A program made the translations under genes and the position numbers. A stretch of 64,000 nt of DNA from Vesta saturnalis (Eukaryota; Arthropoda; Insecta; Coleoptera; Lampyridae). Shown piece after piece: positions 12,559-23,989 of this stretch (position 1 is its first letter; each line of letters starts with the position of its first letter). Under the pieces are notes generated by a model. That model searched no databases. It saw only the letters and a program-made list of their open reading frames with translations, and was not told where the DNA came from. The stretch covers positions 1,657,722 to 1,721,721 of the forward strand of contig JARFJB010000821.1 in the NCBI GenBank assembly GCA_036346205.1. The letters are read 5' to 3'.

Positions 12559-12782
12559 GCCCACCTAAAATGTAATATTTTACCCAATGAAACAAAAAAC
12601 ATATATGTATGTATAACTTTATGTATTAGTATACTAGCAAAATAAATTTGAGCTATTAAAGTTTTAATAAATTTATAATAGGAAAACTTACACTTCTACA
12701 TTATAAAATAAACTCGAGAATAATTATGAAAATATAAAGCTAACTAAAGTAACAGTCATAAAATTTATGACTAAAGAGTAAA

Positions 12783-13650
12783 AGTACGCTATCGGTAAGG
12801 GACATAGTTTGGACACAGGCCTCTTTAGCTCTCCCTTTCCGGCACTCACCGTCACTACCCGGGTAATACCGTCTCGGTCCGGATGAAGACGGATAACTCG
12901 CCTTAAATTCCAACGTAGAGGAGGTGCAGTCTCATCTTTTATGAGAACCAGTGTATTCAGTGCAATTGATTTAGCTGGATCATACCATTTACTACGTTGT
13001 GTAAGGGTATGAAGATATTCCGCATGCCAAATCTTGATGAACGCGTTGGATCAATTGCCATCGCGACAAACCTCCTAATTTTAGGTCAGTTAAATCTTTT
13101 TCAGCAAAGTTATTTAAAGGAGATAAGAGTTAACAAGTGGTTAGGAGTCAATGCATTGAAATCATTCGAATCAGAACTTCGAATCAAGGGGCGTGAATTT
13201 AATATTGCCTCAATTGAGACAAGAACTGTGTTGAATTCTTCATAGGTGAGAATCTGCGTACCAATAACTCTAAGCATATGTTTTTTTACCGATTTAATGC
13301 CGGCTTCCCATATACCGCCAAGGCTGGCCGCAGTAGGAGGATTAAAGTGCCATCTAATTTCTTCTTTATCACAAGCAGAATGCATAGCACTATTTTAACT
13401 CTCTCGCCGACCCTTGGAAGTTAGTGCCACAATCACTGTGTAAATCTGTGACGACACCACGTCGAGATATAAATCGACGTAAAGTGGCCAAAAACGCATC
13501 CGTAGATAAATTAGATAAAAGTTCCAAGTGCAAGGCTTTAGTAGAGAGACAAACAAAAAGACATATGTAAGTCTTCAGAGTTTTGGACCCGCGAGCTCTA
13601 CCCAGAGTGATAAGAAATGGGCCTCCATAATCTACGTCAGATTAATGTTT
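12783..13650 (-). pseudogene. Pao/BEL integrase region
   Basis: The rve-type core is readable across several frames: DYGGPFLI (first catalytic Asp, around 13619-13632), HSDCGTNFQG (second Asp, around 13421-13438; Cys replaces the usual Asn) and SLGGIWEAGIKSVKKH (catalytic Glu, around 13302-13320), then ILNSRPL. The C-terminal part follows at 12783-13010 with LVLIKDETAPPLRWNLRRVI, DRDGITRVVTV and the KRPVSKLCPLP tail typical of BEL integrases. Frameshifts separate the core from the tail. Confidence 0.75.
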
Positions 13651-14076
13651 CGCTTGGTTAACTCGTGCAGGAGGGTTGAGAAGGTTTAAGGTCATATTTG
13701 TAACAAAGAACTCAGGAAGCTACGGATTTTCATACTAACCTTTTACACGAGAGAATCCAACACTTTTGAGTCACGAGATACTGGATAGTTTGAATCCCAG
13801 AATGCAGATATTTATTATGAATATATCTGGAAATAAAGCAGGATGTTTATTTTCATACGTAAGCGAGGAGTTAATTAAACGATCGCCCACCCCGAGGACA
13901 CCGTCTCGATCAAGGAAGAGGTCCAATTTACGTAAGGGTTTAGAAATTATTTTATTATTCGAATTCTTTTTTGAATTTTGCAGAAACCGAATTTCCTTTT
14001 CAAAGGACAACTACTGAACAAACTTTACAATAAGAATTCCAGCGTTGTCAAATTCTAATAGAGAAACAGAATTATT

Positions 14077-14505
14077 TCATCTATTGAACAGGTGTTTACA
14101 ATTGTGAACAAATCTCTGCACATATACCAAAATACGGCAAATTTTTTGGAATGACGAAATTCTTAACAATAAATATTCATAAATAGATGAAGTAATGGAA
14201 GTAACGAAAGGAACCGCCTTTTGTTCTTGTGAGATAGATTGACTGATAGGGGAGAGCTCCGGAGGTGACTGACAAGGCCAATAATTTTTATCTTGTACAA
14301 AAAAGGAAGGGTCTGCCCACCATTTACTTTCCATAATTAGTTCAGAGGCGAGAAGGCCACGAGTAGCATAATCTTCTGGATTCTCATTAGTCGGAACATA
14401 AGCCCAATTAGCAGGGGCGACCTTTTTTTGAATTTGCGTAACTCTATTACCAACAAATGTGTACCATTTATGCGAGGAGGATTTAATCCACGGTAATGCG
14501 ACCAT
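14077..14505 (-). pseudogene. Pao/BEL RNase H to integrase linker
   Basis: The open minus-strand frame begins VALPWIKSSSHKWYTFVGNR, continues TQIQKKVAPANWAYVPTNEN and then PEDYATRGLLASEL, WWADPSFF. This is the characteristic end of the BEL RNase H region (W-x-F-V-x-N-R and N-P-x-D-x-A-x-R-G). It is cut off from RT and integrase by stops. Confidence 0.75.
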
Positions 14506-14843
14506 AGAGTCAGATCAGGCAGTTACTGAAGAAAATTTCATATCACCTTCGTAACTACTTTGTACAGCCTTTATAAGATTGGCTAACAAAAGGCCAGCAC
14601 ATAACTCTAATCGAGGAATGGAAGTCGTTTTTAAGGGAGTTACGCGAACTTTTTAGAACAAATAGGAATTGATTTTATGTCATTAGAGGAACCTGTTAGT
14701 CGAAAGTAAATAACTGCTGAATAAGCCTTTTCCGAACTGTCACAAAAGCCATGAAGCTCATAAGAACATAGGTCGTTCGCTCCTGGAATTTGGCGAGGAA
14801 TATTAAGCGTAGAAAGATGTTCAAAATCTTGTTTATATTTAAT

Positions 14844-15538
14844 TCATTTTATGGGAAATTCGGGTAGAGCAAGTTGGTCCCAATCTAGACCCAGCACCCA
14901 AAGACGTTCAACTATTAATTTCAAGACAATAGTAACAGGAGACAAGAAGCCAATGGGATCAAAAATTCGTACCAAATCAGACAGAAGCCAACGTTTGGTA
15001 CAATATCTTGTATAACAATCTACTTTAAAAAAGAAAGTATCCCTTATTGGGTTCCATTGCAAACCTAATATTTTAACCGTAGTTTCGGTTTCTTTATCAA
15101 GAGGTAACGAGTTATGTAGTAGCAAAGATTTACTTAAATGTGACAACGTTTCAAGGTAATTACTGGCCCATTTGCGAAGTTCAAAGCCACCCAGAGCAAG
15201 AAGATCTATGAGTTGATTTTGTAAAGTGATAGCTGTGCCAATACAAGAGGCACCAAAAGAAAGATCATCCACATATGTCTCATTACGCAAGATATTTGCG
15301 GCGAGAGGGTATTGTGTTTCATAATCATAGGCCAATTGATGTAACGTTCTTATAGCTAAGAATGGAGAAGAAGAATTCCATAAGTTACAGTCTTAAGCCG
15401 ATAATCCTGAATTGGGTCTGATTTCGATAATCTCCAAAGGATCCTTTGGTAATCTCTGTCATTTTCTGATAGAAGGATTTGCCGATACATTTGTTTAATA
15501 TCAGCAGTTAGTACTGTGTTATGAATTCGAAAGCGCAA
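14844..15538 (-). pseudogene. Pao/BEL reverse transcriptase
   Basis: 15356-15538 (minus) carries the RT start, FRIHNTVLTADIKQMYRQIL (motif A region with catalytic Asp in ADIKQMYRQ). 14844-15335 continues with NETYVDDLSFGA (catalytic YVDD, residues 21-24 of that piece), the FELRKWASN motif, LGLQWNPIRD and FDPIGFLSPVTI of the BEL connection region. A frame break near 15340-15356 separates them. Further degenerate RT N-terminal sequence lies at 15580-15850. Confidence 0.8.
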
Positions 15539-15851
15539 CAGAGGTCGAAATATGTCCTACTAAAGCTTAGAACCAATCAACTGCGATTCGTTAAGGGATT
15601 GTCCATTAGAAGATTTAGTCGAAGCGTCAAAAACGACGAGCAATTTTGTCGTGGAGCTTTCTGGCTTAATGACACAATGGTGTGGTATATAATATACCGG
15701 AAGATTTTCTTTTGAGTTTCGGTCAATTCCATATGATTACAGTCAATATCAACCCGCATAAAAGCTGTATATTCCTCATGAAGTTTGAGATTATTAAGAA
15801 GACGTCGTTCAAGGAACCAAAACCGCCTCAGGGCAATATAGAAAAGGTAGA

Positions 15852-16046
15852 TTAGATTAGATTTAATGTCATAGGAACTTGTTCCAATTCCCTGAAACTT
15901 TTAACATATTTGTTAAGAAAAGAGTGGAGAGTAGTACAAAACGAATTGGTTTTATGAGTTAATGGAGAATTTATGGGGAATTTTCCCATTATTATCCAGC
16001 CGAAAACAGTATTAAGAACAACGGGCTCATTACGGGAGGTTTGCAT
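15852..16046 (-). pseudogene. Pao/BEL protease C-terminus and linker
   Basis: The minus frame includes NEPVVLNTVFGWIIMGKFP, matching the 'T-x-F-G-W-x-x-x-G' junction that follows the aspartic protease in BEL/Pao polyproteins. The protease itself and gag are not recognisable upstream. Confidence 0.6.
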
Positions 16047-16059
16047 TGAGCCGGGTTAC

Positions 16060-16490
16060 ATCAAAAACCCAAATATGTCACTTCCCAGCAGCATATTTGC
16101 CAAATCTAAGTGAGAGAATTTTTCAAAATAATAAGCATCAAGGGGTTGAAGGGCAAAGCTGTGTTGACACACTAATTTCGTTGTCAACGCGGAAGAATGG
16201 ATATGCTCGATGACCAAGTGACAAATTCAGTGGTGCGTGAGTGTATTGTCAGCATTTGGCCGATTGGTACATGAGATCTACACTGTTGTATTAATATCGT
16301 TGGGTTTTCGGAGAAATGGATTGCCTTAGTGACCAAGGGCTAACAATAGCTGCTACTAGTTTTCGACTCGAAAAGACATCTTGCTTTTAAATTAACTTTT
16401 AAAAACAATACTTATCTAGAATAGCATAATTCTTAAAAAGTGTGTTAAACTTTTTGAGACGTAGGGCTGTTTACAGATATTCACAAAAAG
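16060..16490. other. Repeat-like non-coding DNA beside the Pao remnant
   Basis: 16160-16370 shares words (TTTCGTTGTCAACGCG, CTCGATGACC, GTCAGCATTTGG) with the degenerate repeats at 11390-11960, so the same sequence type occurs on both sides of the retrotransposon. No gene was seen. Confidence 0.4.
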
Positions 16491-16494
16491 TGAA

Positions 16495-16589
16495 TCATGC
16501 ATACACACACCACACACACACGTACGCACGCCCACGCACACGCAAACGCACACGCACACACGCACACACACACGCACACGTACACACAA

Positions 16590-16621
<32 letters not shown>

Positions 16622-16697
16622 ACACACGTGCACACGCATACGCACACGCTCACGCACACGCACACGCACACGCAAACGCACACGCACACTCACAGTG
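16495..16697. repeat. (CA)n-type microsatellite with CGCA interruptions
   Basis: About 200 bp of ACACAC mixed with ACGCAC units. All six frames stay open and encode His-Thr or Cys-Val strings, which are artefacts. It directly abuts the LINE endonuclease fragment. Confidence 0.95.
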
Positions 16698-16714
16698 TCA
16701 GTGTCTTTTATTTC

Positions 16715-17700
16715 TTAGTTCCACACTGTTTCATTCACATTCAACTCTTTAGTCACAGCATCTGCGTATTTCATTCTCACACCATTATCCACTAGTTTGT
16801 CTACCCTAATTCTGGACGTTCGCACTACGTTTGCTTTCCTTCTCCATACCCACTTTTTCCCTAAACACACTCTCGATATAACCAAAAACTGATCCGATCC
16901 ACACTCCGATCCGCGCATTACTTTTGTGCCTTTTACCAGGTTTCTAACCCGTTCATCATACACTATCAAGTCTATCATACTTTTAGATACACCTCTTTGC
17001 CATGTATACACATGCACATTTTTATGTTTAAGCAACGTATTGGATACAAACAGGCTTCTCCCCACACAGATGTTTACCAGCCGTTCACCATTCTCATTGA
17101 CTCTTTGGTCTCCGAACTTTCCTAGAACGCGTTCTGTATGTTCTCTCTGTACATCTACCCATACGTTCATATCCCCCACTATCATCACTCTTTCGTTTGG
17201 CTTACACACGTTCAACACGTTCTATACTTCATTCCAGAAGTTTTCACGCTCCTGGTCTCTTTCTCCATTCTCCAGTGCATAGCATGCAATAAGAAAAATT
17301 CTTCCAAACCTCACTTTCATTCTAACCCATATTACCCGGGGAGTTACCGATTGTAATGTTTAACACATCTTTTCGCTCTTTCACTTACGATCACTCCAAC
17401 TCCTTTTGCGCCATGCACTTCAGTCTCTAGCCCTGACCATAGTGCTAGGCTGCCATCCTCCATCTCTACAGAATCCTTCCCTTTGCGCTTTGTCTCCGAT
17501 GCACACAGAATATCGGCATTCATTTCTTGCACAGTCGTCAGCAATGGGGCCTATCTGTTTCGACCATGACCGCCCCTTGTAGCCAGGTCGATCCGAGGCA
17601 ATTGTATTGTTCTCTTGAGTAATACCATAGGGAGCAGACCGGTTTCTTGCCAAATCGTGTCCCGGACGATGTAGCATTCCCTACTAACGGTATCGTCCTA
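16715..17700 (-). pseudogene. LINE endonuclease (RTE/CR1 type) fragment
   Basis: This is the apurinic-type endonuclease (EEP fold) of a non-LTR retrotransposon, the kind annotated as craniofacial development protein 2-like. The minus-strand N-terminal piece at 17344-17544 reads MNADILCASETKRKG (Glu of the active site in ASET). After a frame break the next piece (16715-17300) has GERVMIVGDMNVWVD-like residues (VMIVGDMNVWVD), SKSMIDLIVYDERVRNL and RGSECGSDQFLV. The last motif is normally SDH, so the catalytic His appears changed to Gln. No reverse transcriptase follows; the copy stops at the (CA)n array. It is inactive. Confidence 0.7.
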
Positions 17701-19955
17701 CTACCGTACAGTTATTTGTCTACTGCCTCGACGTCAGAAGTAGAAATGTAGACAGAGGCAAGAAAGATATAAATAATAGAGTGTATACTACTGTATGGAT
17801 ATCTAAATGTACATATATACATATACATTTTTCACTTACATACCCTTCGATCACGTCACGTTACAACCAGATTGCTCCCTACGCGATTCCTTGCTCTCGC
17901 GCCTGCCACCGGATGCTGTTATTTATTTGCAACTAAATGATTTAATTATTTTTAATTTAGCTTTCCGAGTTATAATTACTTTTTTGTTGTTTAATTTAAC
18001 ATTTATTTATCAAATCTGTTTTATTATTGTCGCGAACTGTGACAACTTAAACGTTTCCATCCCCTAAGTTTCTTTTGTTTTATTCAATTGAAGGGTAACA
18101 ACAAATAACGATAATCGTCTCGTTAGCTCTCCCGACATTAATTATTTACTTTTAGGAATCATTAATTACAATTAAGGTCAAACATAGTAACAAAGGTAAA
18201 AGTTAGCTTAAATTTTGAATTTGCAGTCAAGAAAAAATATTGTATAAGACACTGTTATAATTAAACTTAGAATCACATATAGTACCAAAAACAAAAATTG
18301 GACCAACCTTCAAATTTGAAAACAAAGAGAAAAAAAAATGTTCAGAAACTTACCACTTAATACAAATCTGCCCCATATAGTCACATCCTTGGTATTTTTA
18401 TGTTTGGCAAAATCCTACTGTTTAGATTATTATTATTTTTTTTGTTTATTAGTAATATTCAAACCGGTAAAATCTATTCAGTACCTTTCTACTTGTCTAT
18501 AGGTTAGAATATTCCCTAACGCGACTTGCTATCATTTATTTGAGAAAAGAAATTATTTAATTACTTTCACTTAAAATTTCGATTACAAAGTAGAGCTAGT
18601 TATTTATTTCTTATTATTTAAGCTAATAAAACAGTTCCTATGACAGTGCTTATCTTGTTATAGAAAGGGGTTCATTACAAGGATGAATCACATCTGGTAT
18701 TTTTCCTACAAATACGTATTTATGATTGTTTTCTTTGCCCCGCGCTACTGTGGCATAAAATAAGTTATTGTTTTTATTAGTTCTCTATAATTCATTGTTA
18801 TTGCAAAGATTTTTACCTGTTTCAGTTCAATCCCTAGGGTGGTATTTATTTACGCTTTAAGGTCACTTTACAATTTTACCGGTTTTATCAATCACATCTA
18901 GCATGGAATTAAAAGAGCCGTACCTCGTCGTATAAATTCAATACTACAGCAATCCTAAATGTTATTTTCGCGCCTATTTCAACTAAAGAGCCATTTACAC
19001 GTTACAGAACTGGTTAGATTATTATTATCTTTGTTTATTATTAATACTCAATCGGCCGGGTATAAAAATCTGTTCAAAAGCTTACTCTTATTTTATTGAT
19101 TTAGAAGTTCTCATTTTAACAGGTATTTGTTTCACTTCCGAAAGATAGAAGCGGAGCAACCTTAAACACGTCCTATCTTAAACACATCCTATCTGCAAAT
19201 AAATGGCGTGTATGACAAAGAGTTAAATTACTACTGTTAAAGCATACATAAAAAATAAAACTACGTAAAAATACCATTTCTTTCATAAAGCGAAGGTGTC
19301 TATGCAACATTCTGCCTACAAAAGTACTTAATGGATTTCTTGAACTAGTTTTAGGTTACACCGCTTCTATACTATAGCGTTATAACGTGAGATATTTACC
19401 AATAGCTGTTAATCCTTTGAGAATGGGACGTACCTGTTGTTGAGTTCTAAAGTAAAGATCATAGGCGTGTACATGGATTTTGCAGACAAACAAATGACGA
19501 TTGTTCTATTGAAAACTTAACTATAAAAAGTGATTTTAAAGATATTGTAATATATCATTTAATTATAAAACACTTCGTTTGTTAGAAATCATTTTATAGA
19601 GTTTTTAAATTTAAGGTAAAGCAAAAATTATTATATAATATACTCGTACATATCATAAAACAACCCAACGCCACTGGAATCTGCCAAACATGTTGATTTA
19701 TTCCTTCGCTTCGTTTCTGGACAGATTATAACCTGGACAAGATTTTTAATTATTTGTAAACACGTTGCTCAATAACCATAATAAAAATAGCAATCGCACC
19801 CATCACCAGGTCACAACATCAATTACTTGATACATGTATCGCGATAATCTTGATAACCTTAACGAAGACAACCCCAAATAATCTCACATCCTCACCATAA
19901 TAGCCGTCATTTCAATAATGGCAATCTTAACAATCCTTACAATCATAACAAGCCT
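17701..19955. other. AT-rich non-coding stretch
   Basis: Nothing recognisable on either strand. The 86-codon frame at 17807-18067 is hydrophobic, without homology signals or a plausible gene structure. Confidence 0.55.
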
Positions 19956-19959
19956 CAAA

Positions 19960-20080
19960 GTAATCACAATGATCAAAATCCTGAATCATCACAATAATCA
20001 CGATCATCATGATAATCAAGATAATTACGATAATTACGATAATCACGATAATCACAATAGTCACAAAAAAAGATTACAAC
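19960..20080. repeat. Imperfect (ATAATCACG)n-like minisatellite
   Basis: Units such as AATCACGATAATCAC and ATAATTACGATAATTACG recur from about 19970 to 20075, giving a Tyr-Arg-Asp-rich artefact frame on the minus strand. Confidence 0.75.
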
Positions 20081-20652
20081 ATTTACAATAGTTACAATAT
20101 TCACTTCATTACAGTTGCATGCAGCGTGTGCGTAGATACATACCCTGGAGTCAATGGTCAAAGTATAACCTCTGTAGTATTCGTTTTCGTTTGGTAATGC
20201 AAAAATATGTAATTGTATGTAAAGTAAAATAGAAGTTTTCACACTTTGTGTTGTAAACACAATTTTGCCTAATCGTAAAAATCGTAAATTATGCATTATC
20301 AACCATTAATACACGTGTTCAGTGTGACGTCAGGGCGTCACTTCCTGTTTGTGTTACTATCTTGCTTACTATCCAAACAGTAAATTCTCTTATGGCATTT
20401 AACATTGAACTACGGCACGCCATTTTGCTATTTAATATCATAAAAAGAATTACGTCGAGTGTAAATAGTTATTACAAAAATTAAATAAATGATATAATAA
20501 AAATTAATGAAATTATTATTCAGGCTAGTCATAACTTTAGTTCTTCATTTATTATTATGTGATAACATAATAGTAATTACTCAAATTAAAGGTATGGTTA
20601 AAAAAAATAACGCATTCTACTAAATTCGAATTATACTTCAGAAATTACTGTG

Positions 20653-20735
20653 ATGTACATAGTAATAATTCAGAATTAAAATTATGTACATAATAATAAT
20701 TGATGAATTAAAATTATGTACATAATTTTAATTCA
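20653..20735. repeat. ATTATGTACATAAT repeat with 32-bp perfect palindrome
   Basis: Copies of AATTATGTACATAATAATAA recur here and again at about 21740-21810. At 20704-20735 the unit becomes a perfect 32-bp palindrome centred on GTAC (half TGAATTAAAATTATGT). It flanks the fold-back element on its left; related units flank it on the right. Confidence 0.7.
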
Positions 20736-20811
20736 ATGCTGCGCAGGTGTGTTTGGCAACACTATGAGATTACCTGACGGTAACTTAGACACCCGCACGG
20801 TCGTCGATCAG

Positions 20812-21548
20812 ACTATAGTCTATTTGCTGCTGAGTGTCCGATATGGAATTATCCCCTACAAGCACTTGACCAATTTGTGTTAAAGAAAAATGTAAATAAT
20901 GCGACGTTTAGCTAAATACCGACCGTTCGTAGTGTTCTGCAAAAATCAACCGTAATACTTTACTAAATAGTTTCGACAGTGAATCATATTCCCGGAACTA
21001 AGTTGCCGCTTACTTATAGCAGTAGTTCGCAAACATTTATATATTTTCAGAAAGTTTTATTTCATATTTCGTTTTGTTCTAACTTGTACCATAAAAATAT
21101 TACTATGTACCTGTGAATTTATACATCTCGTATTTCTTAAAATAAACTAATTTTTTTCACATTCTAAGTACATTTTTAATCTAAATATATAATTATTACT
21201 TTTTATTAACAACTAGAATCGATGACAAAATATTTGAATGGGTGAGCTAACGTTATACGTATGAATAAATGTTTACGAACTACTGCCCAAAGTAAGCGGC
21301 AACTTAGTTCCGACTTCAAGGGAATATGGTTCACTGTCGAAACTATTTACTAAAGTATTACGGTTGATTTTTGCAGAACACTACGAACGGTCGGTATTTA
21401 ACTAAACGTCGCATTATTTACATTTCTCTTTTAACACAAGCTTAGAGTCTCTGGGTTTACTATGACGGAAAGAAAACACAAATTGGTCAAGGGCTTGTAG
21501 GGGATAATTCCAAATCGGACACTCAGCAGCAAACAAACTATAGCGGCT
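20812..21548. mobile_element. Fold-back element with ~230/285 bp inverted arms
   Basis: 20812-21041 is an inverted copy of 21262-21548, separated by about 220 bp of AT-rich DNA. Shared words include GCTGCTGAGTGTCCGAT, AATTATCCCCTACAAGC, TAATGCGACGTTTAG and ACCGACCGTTCGTAGTG. The right arm has about 42 bp more than the left, bounded in the right arm by two TGTGTT copies, of which the left arm retains one. No protein is encoded, so it is a non-autonomous element or an inverted duplication. Confidence 0.75.
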
Positions 21549-21659
21549 AATTCTCAATAAGTGTGGACCAATAGGAAATAGTTTTGAATGTATAGTCTTT
21601 AAATGTAAACAAACCAACCTGGTTGACTGTGTTTGAATTAGCGCCACACCTCATTTTGT

Positions 21660-22250
21660 CAGTCAGCGTTGCCACGTCTATAATACACAAATTAAAATTA
21701 TGCATAATTCAAACCTTAAAATGTCATATTTAATAAAAATTTGGGAATTATAATTATGTACATAATATTAATTCTAAAATTAAGATTATGTACATAATAA
21801 TAATTTAAAATAAAAAGTATGTTATTACTAAACTTACACTGCAGGTATTACTATTATACCATAACATAATTGCAATTGGCGTATTTAATATTAGTTTTTA
21901 ATAAAATAATAATTCAAAATTACATTTATGTCCAGGCATAATAATAATTTACTAGCCCATATTAACATTATTTAGTGGCATAATAATAATTCAGTAAATA
22001 AACTGATTATAAACTATTCCAGTTTTTATTTTATGAGCAGACATAACAGTAATTTTTTTAATATATTTACATTTTTATTTTAAGTAAGGCGTGTATTACT
22101 ATTTTAATATTTAAAAAGTTTGTTATTAAATAGTGAAATGGTGTGCCACATTATACTGATTTTATATATTTATTTGTGCGTTGTGTAAGAATATTTAACG
22201 TGTACTAAGTGTCGATTCGTATTCTTGCGTTCATTACCTAAAAGCTGATA
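21660..22250. repeat. AT-rich ATTATGTACATAAT-like units, right flank
   Basis: Repeated AATTATGTACATAATAT, AAGATTATGTACATAATAATAATT and degraded relatives such as GGCATAATAATAATT run to about 22000. They match the units left of the fold-back element. No gene was seen up to the LINE poly(T) at 22257. Confidence 0.55.
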
Positions 22251-22256
22251 TATACT

Positions 22257-23520
22257 TTTTTTTTTTTATGATTGTGGACCTGAACAGGCTAAATAAGGCC
22301 TATCGTGCTAAAGCACTCAGGAACACTTGGGAGGATGGATAGAGGGATAATGAATTGCCAATAGATGCCTATAAACAGCTACCTTAAATTTTCTCATATC
22401 ATAAGTGAGAGGAAAACAGGAACTAGGGAGATCATTCCAGAGTTTAGAAGCCGTGTAGAAAAATGTGGATTGCGCCCGTTTGGTACGACAAGTGGAGATT
22501 TGTACTGCATACTGATGATGTGAATGAGCGAACCGAGTGTTTCTCGCAAAGATAGCCGGAGATGGTATCAAAGAATGTAATTCACCAGCACAATAGCCGT
22601 TGTAATAACGATAATACAAAGAAAGAACGGAAACCATCCTTCTATGCTCAAGGGACCGTATGTGAGAAGTTAAGGACGGGTCATTTATAAGCCTAATCGC
22701 TCTCTTTTGAATACGATCAACGATATCGAGAGCGTATTGGGGAGAACTAACCCAAGGGTGAGAATTATATTCCAGATGAGGCCGAATTTGGGCCTTATAC
22801 AGCAGAAGGAGTTGTCGAGAGGTAAAGTACTGCTTAGATCTGTACAAAAAGCCTATTTTACGAGCAGCTGTTTTGGTAGCTGACAGAAGATGGTCAACCC
22901 ATGAGAGATTTGGAGATACAGTCATACCCAACAGAGTAATAGAGTCTGAAAACTTAAGAACTGAGCCATTCATACCTACAACAGGAAATGATCGATCTTT
23001 TTTGGCGGACATAAGGCAACACTGAGTTTTGTTAGCATTAAATTTAACTAGATTATTGCTTCCCCATTCGAGAATACGTTGAATGTCTTTGTTGATTGAA
23101 TTTGCCCTTTCAGCTTTAATTTCTTGATTTGACATAGAAGGTGGATTATCACTATGAGTAGACCGAGATGAACTACAGTGAAGAGTGCTATCGTCAGCAA
23201 AGCAATGGATGGGGTTAGTTGTTGAAGAAATAAGGTCGTTTATCTACAGCAGAAAAAGTGTAGGCGCTATAACGGATCCCTGTGGTACGCCCGCGTTAAT
23301 GCTAACTTCTTTTGAAAAAAAGCCATCAACTACGACACGTATTCGTGTTTTATCAAGGAAACTAGAAACCCAATTGATGAGCGTATCATTTAACTCAAAC
23401 GAGGTGAGTTTGGCAAGTAAACACTTATGCCAAACTTGGTCAAATGCCTTTGAGATATCTAAAGCGACTGCAACTGTTTCACCGGACTGCTCTACTGTAT
23501 TGTTCCAAACTTATAATATT
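22257..23520 (-). pseudogene. Jockey/CR1-like LINE, 3' half with one nonsense codon
   Basis: On the minus strand, one frame runs from about 23511 to the stop at 22317. It has RT motif A (VALDISKAFDQVWH), motif B (NAGVPQGSVIAPTLF) and motif C (CFADDS, usually YADD), then the thumb and a C-terminal domain with KIGFLYRSKQYF, LLLYKAQIRPHLEY and FFYTASKLWNDLP. The only break is a TAG at 23244-23246, just after motif B. After the stop come about 50 bp of 3' UTR and a poly(A) tail, seen as poly(T) at 22257-22269. It is 5'-truncated upstream of motif A, as is usual for LINE insertions. It is relatively young but inactive. Confidence 0.85.
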
Positions 23521-23526
23521 ATATAA

Positions 23527-23985
23527 TACAAGACCATAATCACTAGCAGTTTGAAATTTATACCTATTTATTGAGAACGGGCGAACCACTTTTTTGTGAG
23601 GTTATGGTAATTTTGTTTAATAAAATCATCGTATTCTAATATTATTAATAAATACGTTTCATTTTAGCGACAATGTGCGTTTAAAGTACAGTTACAAAAT
23701 TACTATAACCCCACTAAAATTCAAGTTATTTTTGAAAAATTAAAATAGTTAGACATTACATAATAAATACTCCTATTATATCTAATTTAATAGCTCATCA
23801 TATTCATCTCTTCCAACTCCTTCGTTATCGACGTTTCGCTTTCCTTCAAGCTTTTTCAAACAATAATTAACAAACGTGTATAACAATTAAAATCATACAC
23901 ATTAAAATATTACTAAAATTTGTCAGAAAATGGGATAAACATTTTTTTTTAATTTCTAATAATTGCTCCTTCAGGTGGCTCTGAA
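23527..23985. other. AT-rich non-coding stretch
   Basis: No recognisable feature lies between the LINE truncation point and the TGACCTTGA-rich array. Confidence 0.55.
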
Positions 23986-23989
23986 AATT

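Larger units (their letters stand above)
12559..16046 (-). mobile_element. Degenerate Pao/BEL LTR retrotransposon
   Basis: Minus-strand pieces follow the BEL/Pao pol order from high to low coordinates: protease-RT linker, reverse transcriptase with YVDD, RNase H, integrase. The pol frame is broken many times, gag is not visible upstream of 16046, and clear LTRs were not found, although the sequence below 12559 (minus strand TGTTTCGTCC) could start one. The element is inactive and probably partly deleted. Confidence 0.75.

Noticed and set aside
16442..16795. Long His/Thr-rich or Cys/Val-rich open frames in CA repeats (also 41442-41825, 54475-54769, 58713-59361)
   Set aside because: They lie in (CA)n/(CGCA)n arrays that stay open in all frames; no signal of real proteins.
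19960..20080. CRISPR-like regular repeats
   Set aside because: Short imperfect minisatellite without spacers, in a eukaryotic genome.
23185..23526. 113-codon plus-strand frame
   Set aside because: Antisense of the LINE reverse transcriptase, whose motifs are clear on the minus strand.
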